The notes: generated by a model not told the origin, from the sequence alone. A DNA stretch of 64,000 nt from Paeniglutamicibacter antarcticus_C (GCF_039544305.1 NZ_BAABLK010000091.1:1-64000), one strand, 5' to 3'; counted from the first letter of the stretch, positions 9,607-18,213 are shown. Program-made: numbers and translations.

Positions 9607-10047
9607 TCAATTCCGGCTCAGGTGGCGTTGTGCCGCGAGCATCTCCGCAGTCCACCCCTGGGTCTTCGTGCTGATGACACGGGCATGCTCCCCGTCAACG
9701 AAAGCAGCCAATCCGCTTTCCATGACACGGAGGCGTGTCGCCCCGGCATTGGTGGCTTCCACCCAGAATTCGACCATCGTGTTGGGAACCGGATCGTCCC
9801 AGTAGTCCCCTCCCAATGACCGAAAGGCGGCGTAGTGGGGAGCATCCAACGTGACGGTTTCGAAAACGAACTTGCCGTAGATGGCGTCGTGGACGGTGGA
9901 GAACGCGCCATCGGTTTCGATCTTGTGAGGCGCGATGGCGCCGCCATTGATGAACCATCCGGGCTCGCTGACCAGTTTCCATACGGCTTCGACAGTCGCG
10001 AATATGTCGACGGTTGCCTCAATGACGTCTTGCCGTACGTTGCCCAT
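9607..10047 (-). CDS. SRPBCC (START/AHSA1-like) domain protein
   Basis: A 146-residue protein of the SRPBCC helix-grip fold. It opens with VIEATVDIFATVEAVWKLVSEP, the typical first strand and kink helix of AHSA1-like proteins, and ends with the long C-terminal helix TKTQGWTAEMLAAQRHL. The fold binds hydrophobic ligands in a deep cavity; no substrate can be named. The ATG at 10047 has GGGGAAA upstream and is preferred over longer in-frame starts. The usual ArsR partner lies just downstream but is broken, so expression may no longer be repressed. Confidence 0.85.
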   Translation of the reverse strand: MGNVRQDVIEATVDIFATVEAVWKLVSEPGWFINGGAIAPHKIETDGAFSTVHDAIYGKFVFETVTLDAPHYAAFRSLGGDYWDDPVPNTMVEFWVEATNAGATRLRVMESGLAAFVDGEHARVISTKTQGWTAEMLAAQRHLSRN

Positions 10048-10117
10048 GTGTTTCCCCCAAAGCGCTAGCCCCTTGTGCAACCAAATGGTTGCACAAGGCC
10101 CTAAGTAGCACAAGGGT

Positions 10118-10336
10118 TTACAAACCGGTGCCCGCCAGGGCGTGAAGGGCCGGCAAGCCGATCACCAAACCGGGAGCCTCTCCGGCACCCTTGAGTATGC
10201 CGGTTGTCCCGATGATGAGGCCAGCCACGATCCCCAGCAGGATCACGACCCCCAGGATCGCTCCGAGGATCGCGGCCTTCTTGGACGGTTCCATTCGTTC
10301 CTTCGGTGCTTTGGGGTTAAGCGGTTTCTTGGTCAT
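10118..10336 (-). CDS. Small single-span membrane protein coupled to argR
   Basis: A 72-residue protein starting MTKKPLNPKAPKERMEP, a basic and proline-rich head of about 18 residues. One hydrophobic span follows (AAILGAILGVVILLGIVAGL, about residues 20-40), then a short glycine-rich tail. Its ATG overlaps the argR stop codon in an ATGA arrangement, so it should be translated by coupling from the arginine operon mRNA. Positive residues before the span predict the N-terminus inside the cell. I do not recognise a family. It is the last gene of the argCJBDFR transcript. Confidence 0.65.
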   Translation of the reverse strand: MTKKPLNPKAPKERMEPSKKAAILGAILGVVILLGIVAGLIIGTTGILKGAGEAPGLVIGLPALHALAGTGL

Positions 10337-10854
10337 TGCTGCTGCGGGTCGGCCAAGGCCAAGAAACGCGCCGCCACCTCGGCACCACCATCGACCTCGC
10401 GGGTCACCATCATAACGGTGTCGTCCCCGGCAATGCAGCCAAGGATCTGCGGCATCGTGGAGTGGTCGATGGACAACGCCAGGAAATTCGCAGCCCCCGG
10501 CGGGGTCCGCAACACCACGATGTTTCCCGAGGCCTCGGCAGTGATCAGCAGTTCTGCGCATTGCTTGGCAAGCTTGGCATCGTGGATTTCCGGGCTGACC
10601 CCGGCCCGGGGGCTGCGGTCGCCACCTTCCTGGCGCACTGCGTAGACAAGTCCACCATCGACGCCGCGTACGCGCACCGCGCCCAGCTCAACCAGATCCC
10701 GGGAAAGAGTGGCCTGGGTGACCGCCAAGCCCTCGTCGGCCAACAGAGCCGCCAACTCCGCCTGGGAACGTACGGTCCGGGTCGAGAGGATGGATCCCAC
10801 CCGGGCCTGTCGGGCGATCTTCGTCGTTGGCTGGAGCGATGCCGGTGTGCTCAT
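10333..10854 (-). CDS. argR: Arginine repressor
   Basis: Hexameric repressor that senses arginine and binds ARG boxes. The 173-residue protein has the N-terminal winged helix with SQAELAALLADEGLAVTQATLSRDL (quoted to show the RSQAELAALL and TQATLSRDL helices). The C-terminal arginine-binding and oligomerisation domain has the GAANFLALSID and GCIAGDDTVMMV blocks. It overlaps argF by four bases and the small membrane protein gene by four bases. Being inside the operon it controls, it is likely autoregulated through the boxes upstream of argC, and it should also act at argH. Confidence 0.96.
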   Translation of the reverse strand: MSTPASLQPTTKIARQARVGSILSTRTVRSQAELAALLADEGLAVTQATLSRDLVELGAVRVRGVDGGLVYAVRQEGGDRSPRAGVSPEIHDAKLAKQCAELLITAEASGNIVVLRTPPGAANFLALSIDHSTMPQILGCIAGDDTVMMVTREVDGGAEVAARFLALADPQQQ

Positions 10855-11819
10855 CGGTCAAGACCCACGCCGGCAACCTCTGCCAGTCCCGACTTGGCCA
10901 GTAGCCAGGCCATGATGGCCTTCTGGGCATGGACCCGGTTTTCGGCTTCGTCAAAGACCACCGACTGCGGACCGTCAATGACCTCTGCCGCAATTTCGTA
11001 TCCACGGTAGGCCGGCAGGCAATGCAGCACGACGGCGTCCGGGGACGCATGCGCCATGGCTGCGGCGTCAACCGCATAGTTGCGGAACAGCTCCATGCGC
11101 TCGGCCTTTTCCTCTTCCTGGCCCATGGAAACCCAGGTGTCGGTGGCCACCACGTCGGCCCCCGCAAGAGCCTGGGAGGCATCCTGGGTCACCAGCACCG
11201 AGCCACCGGTTTCGGCCGCACGCGCCGTTGCCGCGGCGATGATCTCCGCGTTCGGAAGGTAACCTTCGGGACCGGAAATCCTCACGTGCATCCCGGCGGT
11301 GACGCCGGCCAGCAGGTAGGAGTTGGCCATGTTGTTGGCCGAGTCCCCCAGGTAGGCCATGGAGAGTCCGGCCAGGGTGCCCTTGTGTTCCCGCACCGTG
11401 AGCAGGTCGGCCAGCAGCTGGCACGGGTGGTAGTCATCGGAGAGCGCGTTGATGACCGGAACACCGGAGTTTTCCGCCATCTCCTCGAGTCCGGCCTGTG
11501 CGTAGGTGCGCCACACGATGGTGGAAACCATGCGCTCGAGCACCTTTGCCGAGTTGGAAATAGATTCTTTGTGCCCGAGCTGCGATTCGGCCGAGTTGAT
11601 GATCAACGGTGATCCGCCGAGTTCGGCGATGCCGGCGGCGAAGGAGACCCGGGTGCGGGTGGAGGTCTTGTCGAAGAAGACGGCCACTGTCTGGGGTCCG
11701 GCATAGGGCTTGTACCCGTACTTGTCCTTTTTCATGGCCAAGGCCAGATCAAGGACCTCGGTCTGCTCTGCCTGGGTCAAATCAAGGTCGGTCAGGAAGT
11801 GGCGAACTGTGTTGGTCAT
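10851..11819 (-). CDS. argF: Ornithine carbamoyltransferase
   Basis: Makes citrulline from ornithine and carbamoyl phosphate. The 322-residue protein carries the carbamoyl-phosphate motif STRTR near residue 52, the HPCQLLADLLT block near 130 and the ornithine-loop cysteine motif HCLP near 265. Length and motifs are standard for the anabolic enzyme, which works as a trimer in the cytosol. It starts 12 bases after the argD stop and overlaps argR by four bases, so translation is coupled through the operon. Confidence 0.97.
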   Translation of the reverse strand: MTNTVRHFLTDLDLTQAEQTEVLDLALAMKKDKYGYKPYAGPQTVAVFFDKTSTRTRVSFAAGIAELGGSPLIINSAESQLGHKESISNSAKVLERMVSTIVWRTYAQAGLEEMAENSGVPVINALSDDYHPCQLLADLLTVREHKGTLAGLSMAYLGDSANNMANSYLLAGVTAGMHVRISGPEGYLPNAEIIAAATARAAETGGSVLVTQDASQALAGADVVATDTWVSMGQEEEKAERMELFRNYAVDAAAMAHASPDAVVLHCLPAYRGYEIAAEVIDGPQSVVFDEAENRVHAQKAIMAWLLAKSGLAEVAGVGLDR

Positions 11820-11831
11820 TGTCGTGGGGTC

Positions 11832-13076
11832 CTATTCCTGGGTGCCGGCAACGACCGCGGCGTATAGCGCCGGCAGTGCTGCAACGAAGGTGTCGAGTTG
11901 TTCGGTGGTGATGATCAGCGGCGGTGCAAGGCGCAGCGTGTTCGGGCCCGGTGCGTTGATGATGAACCCTGCATCCAGGGCAGCTTTGACCACCGCCGGG
12001 GCAACGGCGGCTTCCAGGTCGAAGCCGATGAGCAGTCCGCGTCCGCGCACCTCTGTTACGAAATCCATCGCCGCGAGCTTTCCGCGCACGTCCTCACCCA
12101 CGCGCACCACCTGCTCCAACAGCCCCTGGGACTCGATGACATGCAAGGTCGCCAGGGCCGCCGCTGTGGCCACGGGGTTTCCGCCAAAGGTGGTCCCGTG
12201 CTGTCCTGGTGTGAGAAGTCCAGTGGCCTCGGGGCCGAAAACGATCATGGCACCGATGGGGAAACCGCCGCCCAGTCCCTTCGCCAGGGTCATCGCGTCA
12301 GGGAGCACCCCGGCGGAGGCGAACCAGGCTCCGGTGCGGCCGATGCCGGTCTGCACTTCGTCGAAGATCAGCAATGCGCCGGCAGCTGCGGTGATTTCGC
12401 GTGCTGCCTGCAGGTATTCAGGAGCGAACTCAATGACTCCGGCCTCGCCCTGGATGGGTTCGATGAACACCGCTGCGGTGTTTTCATCCACCGCTTCATG
12501 CAGCGCCTCGATATCCCCGGCGGCAACCCACTGGACACCGCCGGGCAACGGCTCGAATGGTTCGCGATAGGCGGGCTTCCAAGTCAGGGCCAGCGCGCCC
12601 ATGGTGCGGCCATGGAAGGCGTGCTCCAACGCAATGACCTTGGTGCGCGGCGCATCCTCGGTGCCGGCATTGCGCCGGGCGAGCTTGAAGGCCGCCTCGT
12701 TGGCTTCGGTGCCGGAGTTGGTGAAGAACACCTTGGAACCGGTCGGCGCCGCGCTGATCTCCAGAAGCTTTTCGGCCAGCGCGATCTGGGTCGGGCTGGT
12801 GAAGAAGTTGGAGATGTGCCCCAGCGTCGCCAGCTGGGAGGAAACCACGGAGTTCACCAGCGGGTGGGCATGACCCAGCGCGTTGACGGCGATCCCTGCC
12901 AGCAGGTCTAGGTATTGATTGCCGTCCGCGTCCCATACATGGCATCCGGCGCCACGCACCAGTACCTGTTGCGGGGCGCCGAAGACCCCCAGCAGCGAAT
13001 TGTTGTACCGGGAGAGAAGTTCGCTGCCCGGCAGTGCGCTCAGGGCGCCGACCTCGTGTTCAATGATCTCGTTCAT
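11832..13076 (-). CDS. argD: Acetylornithine aminotransferase
   Basis: PLP-dependent class III aminotransferase that converts N-acetylglutamate semialdehyde to N-acetylornithine with glutamate as amino donor. The 414-residue protein has the FDEVQTGIGRTG block that positions PLP and the LAKGLGGGFPIGA block whose lysine forms the Schiff base. The N-terminal YLDLLAGIAVNALGHAHP block is typical of ArgD. Its start ATG overlaps the argB stop by four bases. Some ArgD enzymes also act in lysine synthesis; that cannot be decided here. Confidence 0.96.
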   Translation of the reverse strand: MNEIIEHEVGALSALPGSELLSRYNNSLLGVFGAPQQVLVRGAGCHVWDADGNQYLDLLAGIAVNALGHAHPLVNSVVSSQLATLGHISNFFTSPTQIALAEKLLEISAAPTGSKVFFTNSGTEANEAAFKLARRNAGTEDAPRTKVIALEHAFHGRTMGALALTWKPAYREPFEPLPGGVQWVAAGDIEALHEAVDENTAAVFIEPIQGEAGVIEFAPEYLQAAREITAAAGALLIFDEVQTGIGRTGAWFASAGVLPDAMTLAKGLGGGFPIGAMIVFGPEATGLLTPGQHGTTFGGNPVATAAALATLHVIESQGLLEQVVRVGEDVRGKLAAMDFVTEVRGRGLLIGFDLEAAVAPAVVKAALDAGFIINAPGPNTLRLAPPLIITTEQLDTFVAALPALYAAVVAGTQE

Positions 13077-13993
13077 GCCTCGTCCTTGGGAATGACTTGG
13101 GTACCGACGCCGGCGGAGGTGAAGACCTCCAACAGCATCGAGTGTGGTTGGCGGCCATCGACGATGTGGGCCTGGCCCACTCCCTCGTCCACGGCCTTGA
13201 GGCAGGCTGCCATCTTGGGGATCATCCCCGATTCCAGTGAGGGCATCAGCGCGCGCAGCTGCTCGGTGTCCAGGGAGGAAATCAGCGAAGACCTATCAGG
13301 CCAAGCCGCATAGAGCCCTTCGACGTCGGTGAGGATGACCATCTTCGAAGCCCCCAGCGCACTGGCCAGTGCCGCCGCGGCAGTGTCGGCGTTGACGTTG
13401 AGCACCTGCCCGGTGGGGTTGTCGTGCTCGTCGACCTCGGGAGCCACGGTGGAGACCACCGGGATCTTGCCGGCGGCCAGCAGGTCAAGGATCTGGTCGG
13501 GCTTCACCCCGGTGACCTCACCCACCAGTCCCAGGTCCACGTGTTGTCCTGCCACATAGGCGCCGGTGCGCACTGCGCGCAGCAATGCGCCGTCTTCCCC
13601 GGAGAGTCCCACGGCGTAGGGTCCGTGCGAGTTGATCAGGCCGATCAGTTCGCGTTGCACCTGGCCGGTGAGCACCATGCGGACCACGTCCATGGCCTCG
13701 GGGGTGGTGACCCGCAACCCGCCCTTGAACTCGGATTCGATGCCCAGGCGGCTGAGCATCGAGTTGATTTGCGGGCCGCCGCCGTGCACGACGACGGGGT
13801 TGATCCCGGCGTGGCGCAGAAAGACGATGTCTTCGGCGAACGCGCGGCGCAGGTCCTCGTTGATCATGGCGTTGCCGCCGTATTTGATGACCATGGTGGT
13901 TCCGGCAAAGCGTTGGATCCAGGGCAGCGCCTCGATCAGGGCCTCGGCCTTGCGTTGTGCCACACCCATGGGGGTGGCTTGCTTCTCAGTCAT
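13073..13993 (-). CDS. argB: Acetylglutamate kinase
   Basis: Phosphorylates N-acetylglutamate, the committed and usually feedback-regulated step of the acetylated arginine route. The 306-residue protein belongs to the amino-acid kinase family: the VIKYGGNAM phosphate-binding loop and the VVHGGGPQINSML substrate loop are near the N-terminus, and NVNADTAAAALASALGA lies later. The N-terminal helix before the core (residues 1-30) is the element that forms the arginine-sensitive hexamer in related enzymes. The gap to argJ upstream is 94 bases and holds a tRNA-like fragment. Confidence 0.96.
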   Translation of the reverse strand: MTEKQATPMGVAQRKAEALIEALPWIQRFAGTTMVIKYGGNAMINEDLRRAFAEDIVFLRHAGINPVVVHGGGPQINSMLSRLGIESEFKGGLRVTTPEAMDVVRMVLTGQVQRELIGLINSHGPYAVGLSGEDGALLRAVRTGAYVAGQHVDLGLVGEVTGVKPDQILDLLAAGKIPVVSTVAPEVDEHDNPTGQVLNVNADTAAAALASALGASKMVILTDVEGLYAAWPDRSSLISSLDTEQLRALMPSLESGMIPKMAACLKAVDEGVGQAHIVDGRQPHSMLLEVFTSAGVGTQVIPKDEA

Positions 13994-14047
13994 GCTCGGG
14001 GTTATTCCTCACTGGATTCACAGGCCAGAGGCGATCGGCCCAAGGGG

Positions 14048-14072
14048 GCGGGTTCGAATCCCGCCATCCCGG
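14048..14072 (+). other. tRNA 3'-end-like fragment between argB and argJ
   Basis: GCGGG (14048-14052), TTCGAAT (14053-14059) and CCCGC (14060-14064) form a canonical T arm, followed by CATCCCG and a G (14065-14072), which read like the 3' acceptor strand of a tRNA beginning CGGGATG, a sequence common in tRNA-Pro. No matching 5' acceptor, D arm or convincing anticodon arm lies upstream and CCA is not encoded, so this is not a functional tRNA gene. It may be an old integration scar or chance. Confidence 0.5.
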
Positions 14073-14087
14073 AGCCGTTGCCTTGGA

Positions 14088-15266
14088 TTAGCTGCTGTAG
14101 GCCGAATTCTCGTGGACGTAGTCGTGCGTCAGGTCGTTGGTCCACAGGCTGGCTTCCTGGCTTCCCGCGTTGAGATCGATTTCCACCAGGACGTTGCGCC
14201 CGGTGAGGTCCACCAGGTTCCGGTCCTCCCCCACTCCGCCGTTACGGCATACCTGGATGCCGTTGATGGTGACGTTCAGTTCCTCGGCTTCGAAGGCGGC
14301 CTGGGTGGTTCCCACCGCTGAGAGCACCCGGCCCCAGTTGGGGTCCTGGCCAAAGATCGCGGTCTTGAAGAGGTTGGAGCGTGCAACGCTGCGCGAGACC
14401 TCAACGGCCTCGTCCTCGGTGGCGGCGTTGAAGGTGCGGATCGTGATCTCATGGGCGGCGCCCTCCGCATCGGAAATCAGCGCCTTGGCCAGGTTGACGC
14501 AGACCTCGGCGAGTCCCGCGGAGAACTCGGCAACCTCGGGGATGACGCCGCTGGCACCCGAGGACATGAGGATCACCGTGTCATTGGTGGACATGCAGCC
14601 ATCGGAGTCAGCCCTGTCGAAGCTGACATTGGTGGCTTGGCGCAGTGCGGTATCGAGCTGGGAGGGTTCGAGCACGGCGTCGGTGGTGATGACCACGAGC
14701 ATCGTGGCCAGTCCCGGGGCCAGCATGCCGGCGCCCTTGGCCATGGCACCGATGCCGTACCCGGTCCCCGAGAAGGCTGCCTGCTTGTTCACCGTGTCGG
14801 TGGTCATGATGGCCGTGGCAGCCGCCGCTCCCCCGTCGAATTCACTCCCGTCATCCAGTGCTGAGGCCGCGGCCTCGACACCGGGAAGGATCTTGTCCAT
14901 GGGCAGCTGCTCGCCGATCAGGCCGGTGGAACACACCAGCACGTCGCCACTGGAGATTCCCAGGACCTTGGCCACGTGTTCGGCAGTGGCGTGGGTGTTG
15001 GCAAAGCCCTCGGCGCCGGTGCAGGCGTTGGCCCCGCCGGAGTTCAGTACGACAGCGTCGGCGCGGCCGTCGGAGAGCACTTGGCGCGACCAGTGCACCG
15101 GGGCAGCTGCCACACGGTTGGAGGTGAACACCGCCGCGGCATCGAAGCGCGGGCCGTTGTTGCGCACCAGGGCCAGGTCTGACTTGCCCGAGGTCTTCAG
15201 TCCGGCAGTGATCCCCGAGGCGCTGAAGCCCGCGGGGAAGGTGATTCCGGTGGATGCATTGCTCAC
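14088..15266 (-). CDS. argJ: Bifunctional ornithine acetyltransferase / N-acetylglutamate synthase
   Basis: Moves the acetyl group from N-acetylornithine to glutamate, closing the acetyl cycle; many members also use acetyl-CoA. The 392-residue precursor self-cleaves before a threonine in an ATML motif, seen here as GLATMLVVITTDA near residue 190. The serine/threonine-rich DSDGCMSTNDTV block near residue 220 is also present. The start is a GTG whose last bases overlap the argC stop (GTGA). With ArgJ present and no argE visible, the pathway is the cyclic type. Confidence 0.96.
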   Translation of the reverse strand: MSNASTGITFPAGFSASGITAGLKTSGKSDLALVRNNGPRFDAAAVFTSNRVAAAPVHWSRQVLSDGRADAVVLNSGGANACTGAEGFANTHATAEHVAKVLGISSGDVLVCSTGLIGEQLPMDKILPGVEAAASALDDGSEFDGGAAAATAIMTTDTVNKQAAFSGTGYGIGAMAKGAGMLAPGLATMLVVITTDAVLEPSQLDTALRQATNVSFDRADSDGCMSTNDTVILMSSGASGVIPEVAEFSAGLAEVCVNLAKALISDAEGAAHEITIRTFNAATEDEAVEVSRSVARSNLFKTAIFGQDPNWGRVLSAVGTTQAAFEAEELNVTINGIQVCRNGGVGEDRNLVDLTGRNVLVEIDLNAGSQEASLWTNDLTHDYVHENSAYSS

Positions 15267-16294
15267 GGAGCGACTCCTTCAAATGCCAGGCCGGCGGTTT
15301 CGCTCAGGCCCAGGGCGATGTTCATGGATTGGACGGCGCCGCCGGCGGTTCCCTTGGTGAGGTTGTCGATGACCGTGGAGACGATGACACGGTTGGCGTG
15401 TGCATCGAAGGCCAGCTGGACCTGCGCGTGGTTCGATCCCATGACCGAAGAGGTGGCTGGCCATTGGCCCTCGGGAAGCATGTGGACGAACGGCTCGTCC
15501 TTGTATGCGGCGGTCCAGGCCGCGCGCAGTGTCGCCTCGTCCACGCCGGGCTTCACCTTGGCGGTGGCTGTGGTGAGGATGCCCCGTGGCATCGGGGCGA
15601 GGGTCGGGGTGAAGGAAATCGTCACCGGGACGCCAGCTGCGTTGGAGAGCCCCTGTTCCATTTCCGGGGTGTGGCGGTGTGAGCCACCAACGCCGTACGG
15701 GTTCATCGAACCCATGACCTCGGATCCGATGAGGTTGACCTTGGCACTCTTGCCCGCGCCCGATGTTCCCGAGGCCGCAACCACCACCACGTCATCGGGC
15801 TCCAGCAGGTTGGCGGCGAATCCGGGGACCAAGGCCAGCTGGACGGATGTCGGATAGCAGCCCGGCACCGCGATCCGCTTGGCTCCCACGAGCTTGGCAC
15901 GGGCACCGGGGAGTTCTGGCAGGCCGTAGGGCCAGCTACCGGCGTGCGGGCTGCCGTAGAACTTTTCCCAGGCCTCTGCGGATTCAAGGCGGTGGTCCGC
16001 TCCCGCGTCAATGACTAGGGTATCGTCCGGCAACTTGGCAGCGATCTCGGCACTGGCACCGTGCGGCAACGCCAGGAAGACCACGTCGTGTCCGCGCAGT
16101 TGCTCGACGGTGGTTTCAACCAGGATGCGCTCGGAGAGCGAATGCAGGTGCGGCGCGAGTTCTCCCAGTCGCTGTCCGGCGTTCGAGTGGGCGGTAATGG
16201 CGCCGATGGTCACGTTCGGATGGTTGGAAAGCAGGCGCAGGACCTCGCCGCCGGCATATCCGCTGGCTCCGGAAACAGCTACTGAAATAGTCAT
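15263..16294 (-). CDS. argC: N-acetyl-gamma-glutamyl-phosphate reductase
   Basis: NADPH-dependent reduction of N-acetylglutamyl phosphate to the semialdehyde. The 343-residue protein begins with the Rossmann motif VAVSGASGYAGGE and has the active-site cysteine in VPGCYPTSVQLAL near residue 148, plus a conserved HRHTPE histidine block near 210. It is the first gene of the argCJBDFR operon. ATG at 16294 is preceded by AAGG. Paired ARG boxes lie 14-48 bases upstream of the start, placing the operator over the promoter or early leader. Confidence 0.97.
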   Translation of the reverse strand: MTISVAVSGASGYAGGEVLRLLSNHPNVTIGAITAHSNAGQRLGELAPHLHSLSERILVETTVEQLRGHDVVFLALPHGASAEIAAKLPDDTLVIDAGADHRLESAEAWEKFYGSPHAGSWPYGLPELPGARAKLVGAKRIAVPGCYPTSVQLALVPGFAANLLEPDDVVVVAASGTSGAGKSAKVNLIGSEVMGSMNPYGVGGSHRHTPEMEQGLSNAAGVPVTISFTPTLAPMPRGILTTATAKVKPGVDEATLRAAWTAAYKDEPFVHMLPEGQWPATSSVMGSNHAQVQLAFDAHANRVIVSTVIDNLTKGTAGGAVQSMNIALGLSETAGLAFEGVAP

Positions 16295-16307
16295 AAACCA
16301 ACCTTAC

Positions 16308-16342
16308 AACGTATTTATACATGATGGCTAATAAGTATTCAC
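16308..16342 (-). promoter_or_regulatory. Tandem ARG boxes upstream of argC
   Basis: On the minus strand TGAATACTTATTAG (16342-16329) and TGTATAAATACGTT (16321-16308) match the ArgR operator pattern. Their centres are 21 bases apart, the classic spacing. They are the only AT-rich patch in the 153-base gap between argC and the divergent oxidoreductase gene. No clear -10/-35 pair could be fixed beside them. Confidence 0.65.
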
Positions 16343-16447
16343 TGATCGTCTCCCGATCCTGCGACATTCCGAGCACAGGATCCGCCCATTTCAGGTTCCA
16401 CCGCTAGGGTTGTCCCAAAACCAAAAGCCGACCAAGGAGTCCCACAC

Positions 16448-17416
16448 GTGAGCCCCCATGCAATTATCGCCCGTCAGGCCGGCGGTCCCGAAGTTTTCGA
16501 CTATGTGTCCTCCGAGGTTCCTTCCCCCGGCACCGGGCAGCTACTGGTAAAGGTCGCGGCCATCGGCGTGAACTTCATCGAGACCTACCAGCGCTCGGGC
16601 GTCTACCCGGTGCAGTATCCCCTTGTTCCGGGCAGCGAATGCGCCGGGATAGTTGAAGCCGTCGGGGACGGCGTCACCGACTTCGCCGTGGGCGATCGGG
16701 TGGCAACGGCCGAAGGATCCAAGGCCTACGCCAGCTACACGCTGCTCGATGCAGAGAAGGCCCTTCCGGTGCCGGAGGGCGTTTCCCTGGAAATCGCCGG
16801 AGCGTTGCCGTTGCAGGGGCTGACCGCCCACTACTTGATCAATTCCAGCTACACCGTGCAACCCGGAGACACCGTGCTTACCTATGCCGGCGCCGGCGGA
16901 GTCGGACTGTTGCTGATCCAGCTGCTGAAGCTGCGCGGCGCCACCGTCATCACCACCACCTCGACCCCGGAGAAGGCGGAGCTGGCACGCACCGCCGGCG
17001 CCGACCATGTCCTGGACTACGACCAGGTCCCGGCACGCGTAGTGGAGCTCACCGAAGGCCGCGGAGTGGATGTCGTTTATGACGGGATCGGCAAGGACAC
17101 TTTCGAGGGATCACTCAAGGCGCTGAAGATCCGCGGCACGCTGGTGCTCTTTGGCGGGGCATCGGGCCAGGTCCCGCTCTTTGACCTCCAGCGGCTCAAC
17201 GCCCATGGATCCCTCACCGTGACTCGCCCCAAGCTTGGTGACTTCCTGCTCGATGCCGAGGAACGGCGCTGGCGCTCCAGTGAGATCTTCGACCTCGTTG
17301 CCGCCGGCAGGCTCCATGTCCGGATCGGGGCGCAGTTCGCGCTGGCCGATGCAGGCGCCGCGCACACCGCCCTCGAGACCAGGGCCACAACGGGAAAAAC
17401 CATCCTGGTGCCGTAG
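16448..17416 (+). CDS. NADPH:quinone oxidoreductase (zeta-crystallin type MDR)
   Basis: A 322-residue member of the zinc-free quinone reductase branch of the medium-chain dehydrogenases. The catalytic domain has NFIETYQRSGVYP and PGSECAGIVEAVG; the Rossmann domain has YAGAGGVGLLLIQLLK, and the DHVLDYDQVP block follows. No structural or catalytic zinc cysteines are seen, as expected for QOR. It probably reduces quinones or related electrophiles with NADPH in the cytosol. The start is GTG at 16448 with AAGGAG eight bases upstream. It is divergent from argC and followed by a perfect palindrome. Confidence 0.9.
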   Translation: MSPHAIIARQAGGPEVFDYVSSEVPSPGTGQLLVKVAAIGVNFIETYQRSGVYPVQYPLVPGSECAGIVEAVGDGVTDFAVGDRVATAEGSKAYASYTLLDAEKALPVPEGVSLEIAGALPLQGLTAHYLINSSYTVQPGDTVLTYAGAGGVGLLLIQLLKLRGATVITTTSTPEKAELARTAGADHVLDYDQVPARVVELTEGRGVDVVYDGIGKDTFEGSLKALKIRGTLVLFGGASGQVPLFDLQRLNAHGSLTVTRPKLGDFLLDAEERRWRSSEIFDLVAAGRLHVRIGAQFALADAGAAHTALETRATTGKTILVP

Positions 17417-17430
17417 CGACTTGGTGCGAC

Positions 17431-17450
17431 GGAGAGCGGATCCGCTCTCC
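17431..17450. terminator. Perfect 20-base palindrome between convergent genes
   Basis: GGAGAGCGGATCCGCTCTCC is a perfect inverted repeat placed between the convergent oxidoreductase and VOC genes; flanking GCGAC and GTCGC extend it with a gap. It probably serves as a shared terminator; there is no T run. Confidence 0.5.
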
Positions 17451-17513
17451 TCCACCGCGTCGCCTTGGAGGACAAGAATCACGAACAAATTCGAACAACG
17501 CGGCCGGTGCCTC

Positions 17514-17867
17514 TTAGCTGCCACCGTCCCCGAGGATGCAGAACTCATTTCCCTCCGGGTCGGCCAGGACGACCCAATCTTGTTCGCCCTGGCCAATATC
17601 GGCCCGGCGAGCGCCCAGCAACAGCAACCGATCCACTTCGGCCTGCTGGTTGAGGGGCCGGAAATCCGGGTGCACCCGGTTCTTTGCGCTCTTGTCATCC
17701 TTCACCGGGACGAAGATCATCCCCGGTGTTAAATCCACGGTCGGGCGAATCTCGAACTCCTCTCGGCTGTCAATCGTGACGACCCAGCCCAAGGCATCTG
17801 CCCACCAACGACCGAGCGTCTGCGCGTCCTTTGAATCAATGACGATTTGTTCCCAATCAAGTGCCAT
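17514..17867 (-). CDS. VOC (glyoxalase-like) family protein
   Basis: A 117-residue protein of the vicinal oxygen chelate fold, glyoxalase_6-like subtype. The first module opens with ALDWEQIVIDSKDAQTLGRW, has the HPDFRP histidine, and the last strand reads WVVLADPEGNEFCIL, whose Glu commonly binds metal. These proteins act as dioxygenases, epimerases or resistance proteins, and the substrate here is unknown. ATG at 17867 is chosen because it matches the family N-terminus; ATG at 17885 would add six residues. An open frame continues to 18302 but its extra sequence is not protein-like. Confidence 0.8.
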   Translation of the reverse strand: MALDWEQIVIDSKDAQTLGRWWADALGWVVTIDSREEFEIRPTVDLTPGMIFVPVKDDKSAKNRVHPDFRPLNQQAEVDRLLLLGARRADIGQGEQDWVVLADPEGNEFCILGDGGS

Positions 17868-18213
17868 CGCTCGAGCATATTCCATCGCTACGAGGCTTCC
17901 GCGGCCCCGGCCGCGCGGATGGTTCTGTTTTGGCCGGCAAAAATGCGCTGTTGGATGGAAGCCGCCGATGACTCTCCTCGCTCGTGGCACGGCAGCCCAG
18001 CGCCTTCGCCATCCGTTCCACGGACCGGGAGGTCGGCATTGCCCGCTTGGCGGTCCCGTGTGACGGTGAGACCATGCACGCCTCATGCCCACCCACTCCG
18101 TTCGGCACCCCGCGAATGGAGCCAACTTCGAGACCCGCTCCCCCTTCGCTGAAAGCCGGCGGCGCGCACCGGAGCGGCACCTTGATGAGCGACGAGACGT
18201 ATAGGGTAAAGCC
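17868..18213. other. Gene-free stretch before the GTP cyclohydrolase gene
   Basis: These 346 bases hold open frames on both strands whose translations are arginine-, proline- and serine-rich without recognisable domains. I see no FMN riboswitch, tRNA or repeat. A short AGGG lies just before the ATG at 18214. The stretch probably contains the promoter of the plus-strand gene and the start region of the VOC gene. Confidence 0.5.

Noticed and set aside
13994..14087. A complete tRNA gene between argB and argJ
   Set aside because: Only the T arm and 3' acceptor strand are present; no 5' acceptor, D arm or clear anticodon arm can be folded.
17868..18213. FMN riboswitch before the riboflavin-like gene
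   Set aside because: None of the conserved RFN-element blocks was seen on the plus strand.
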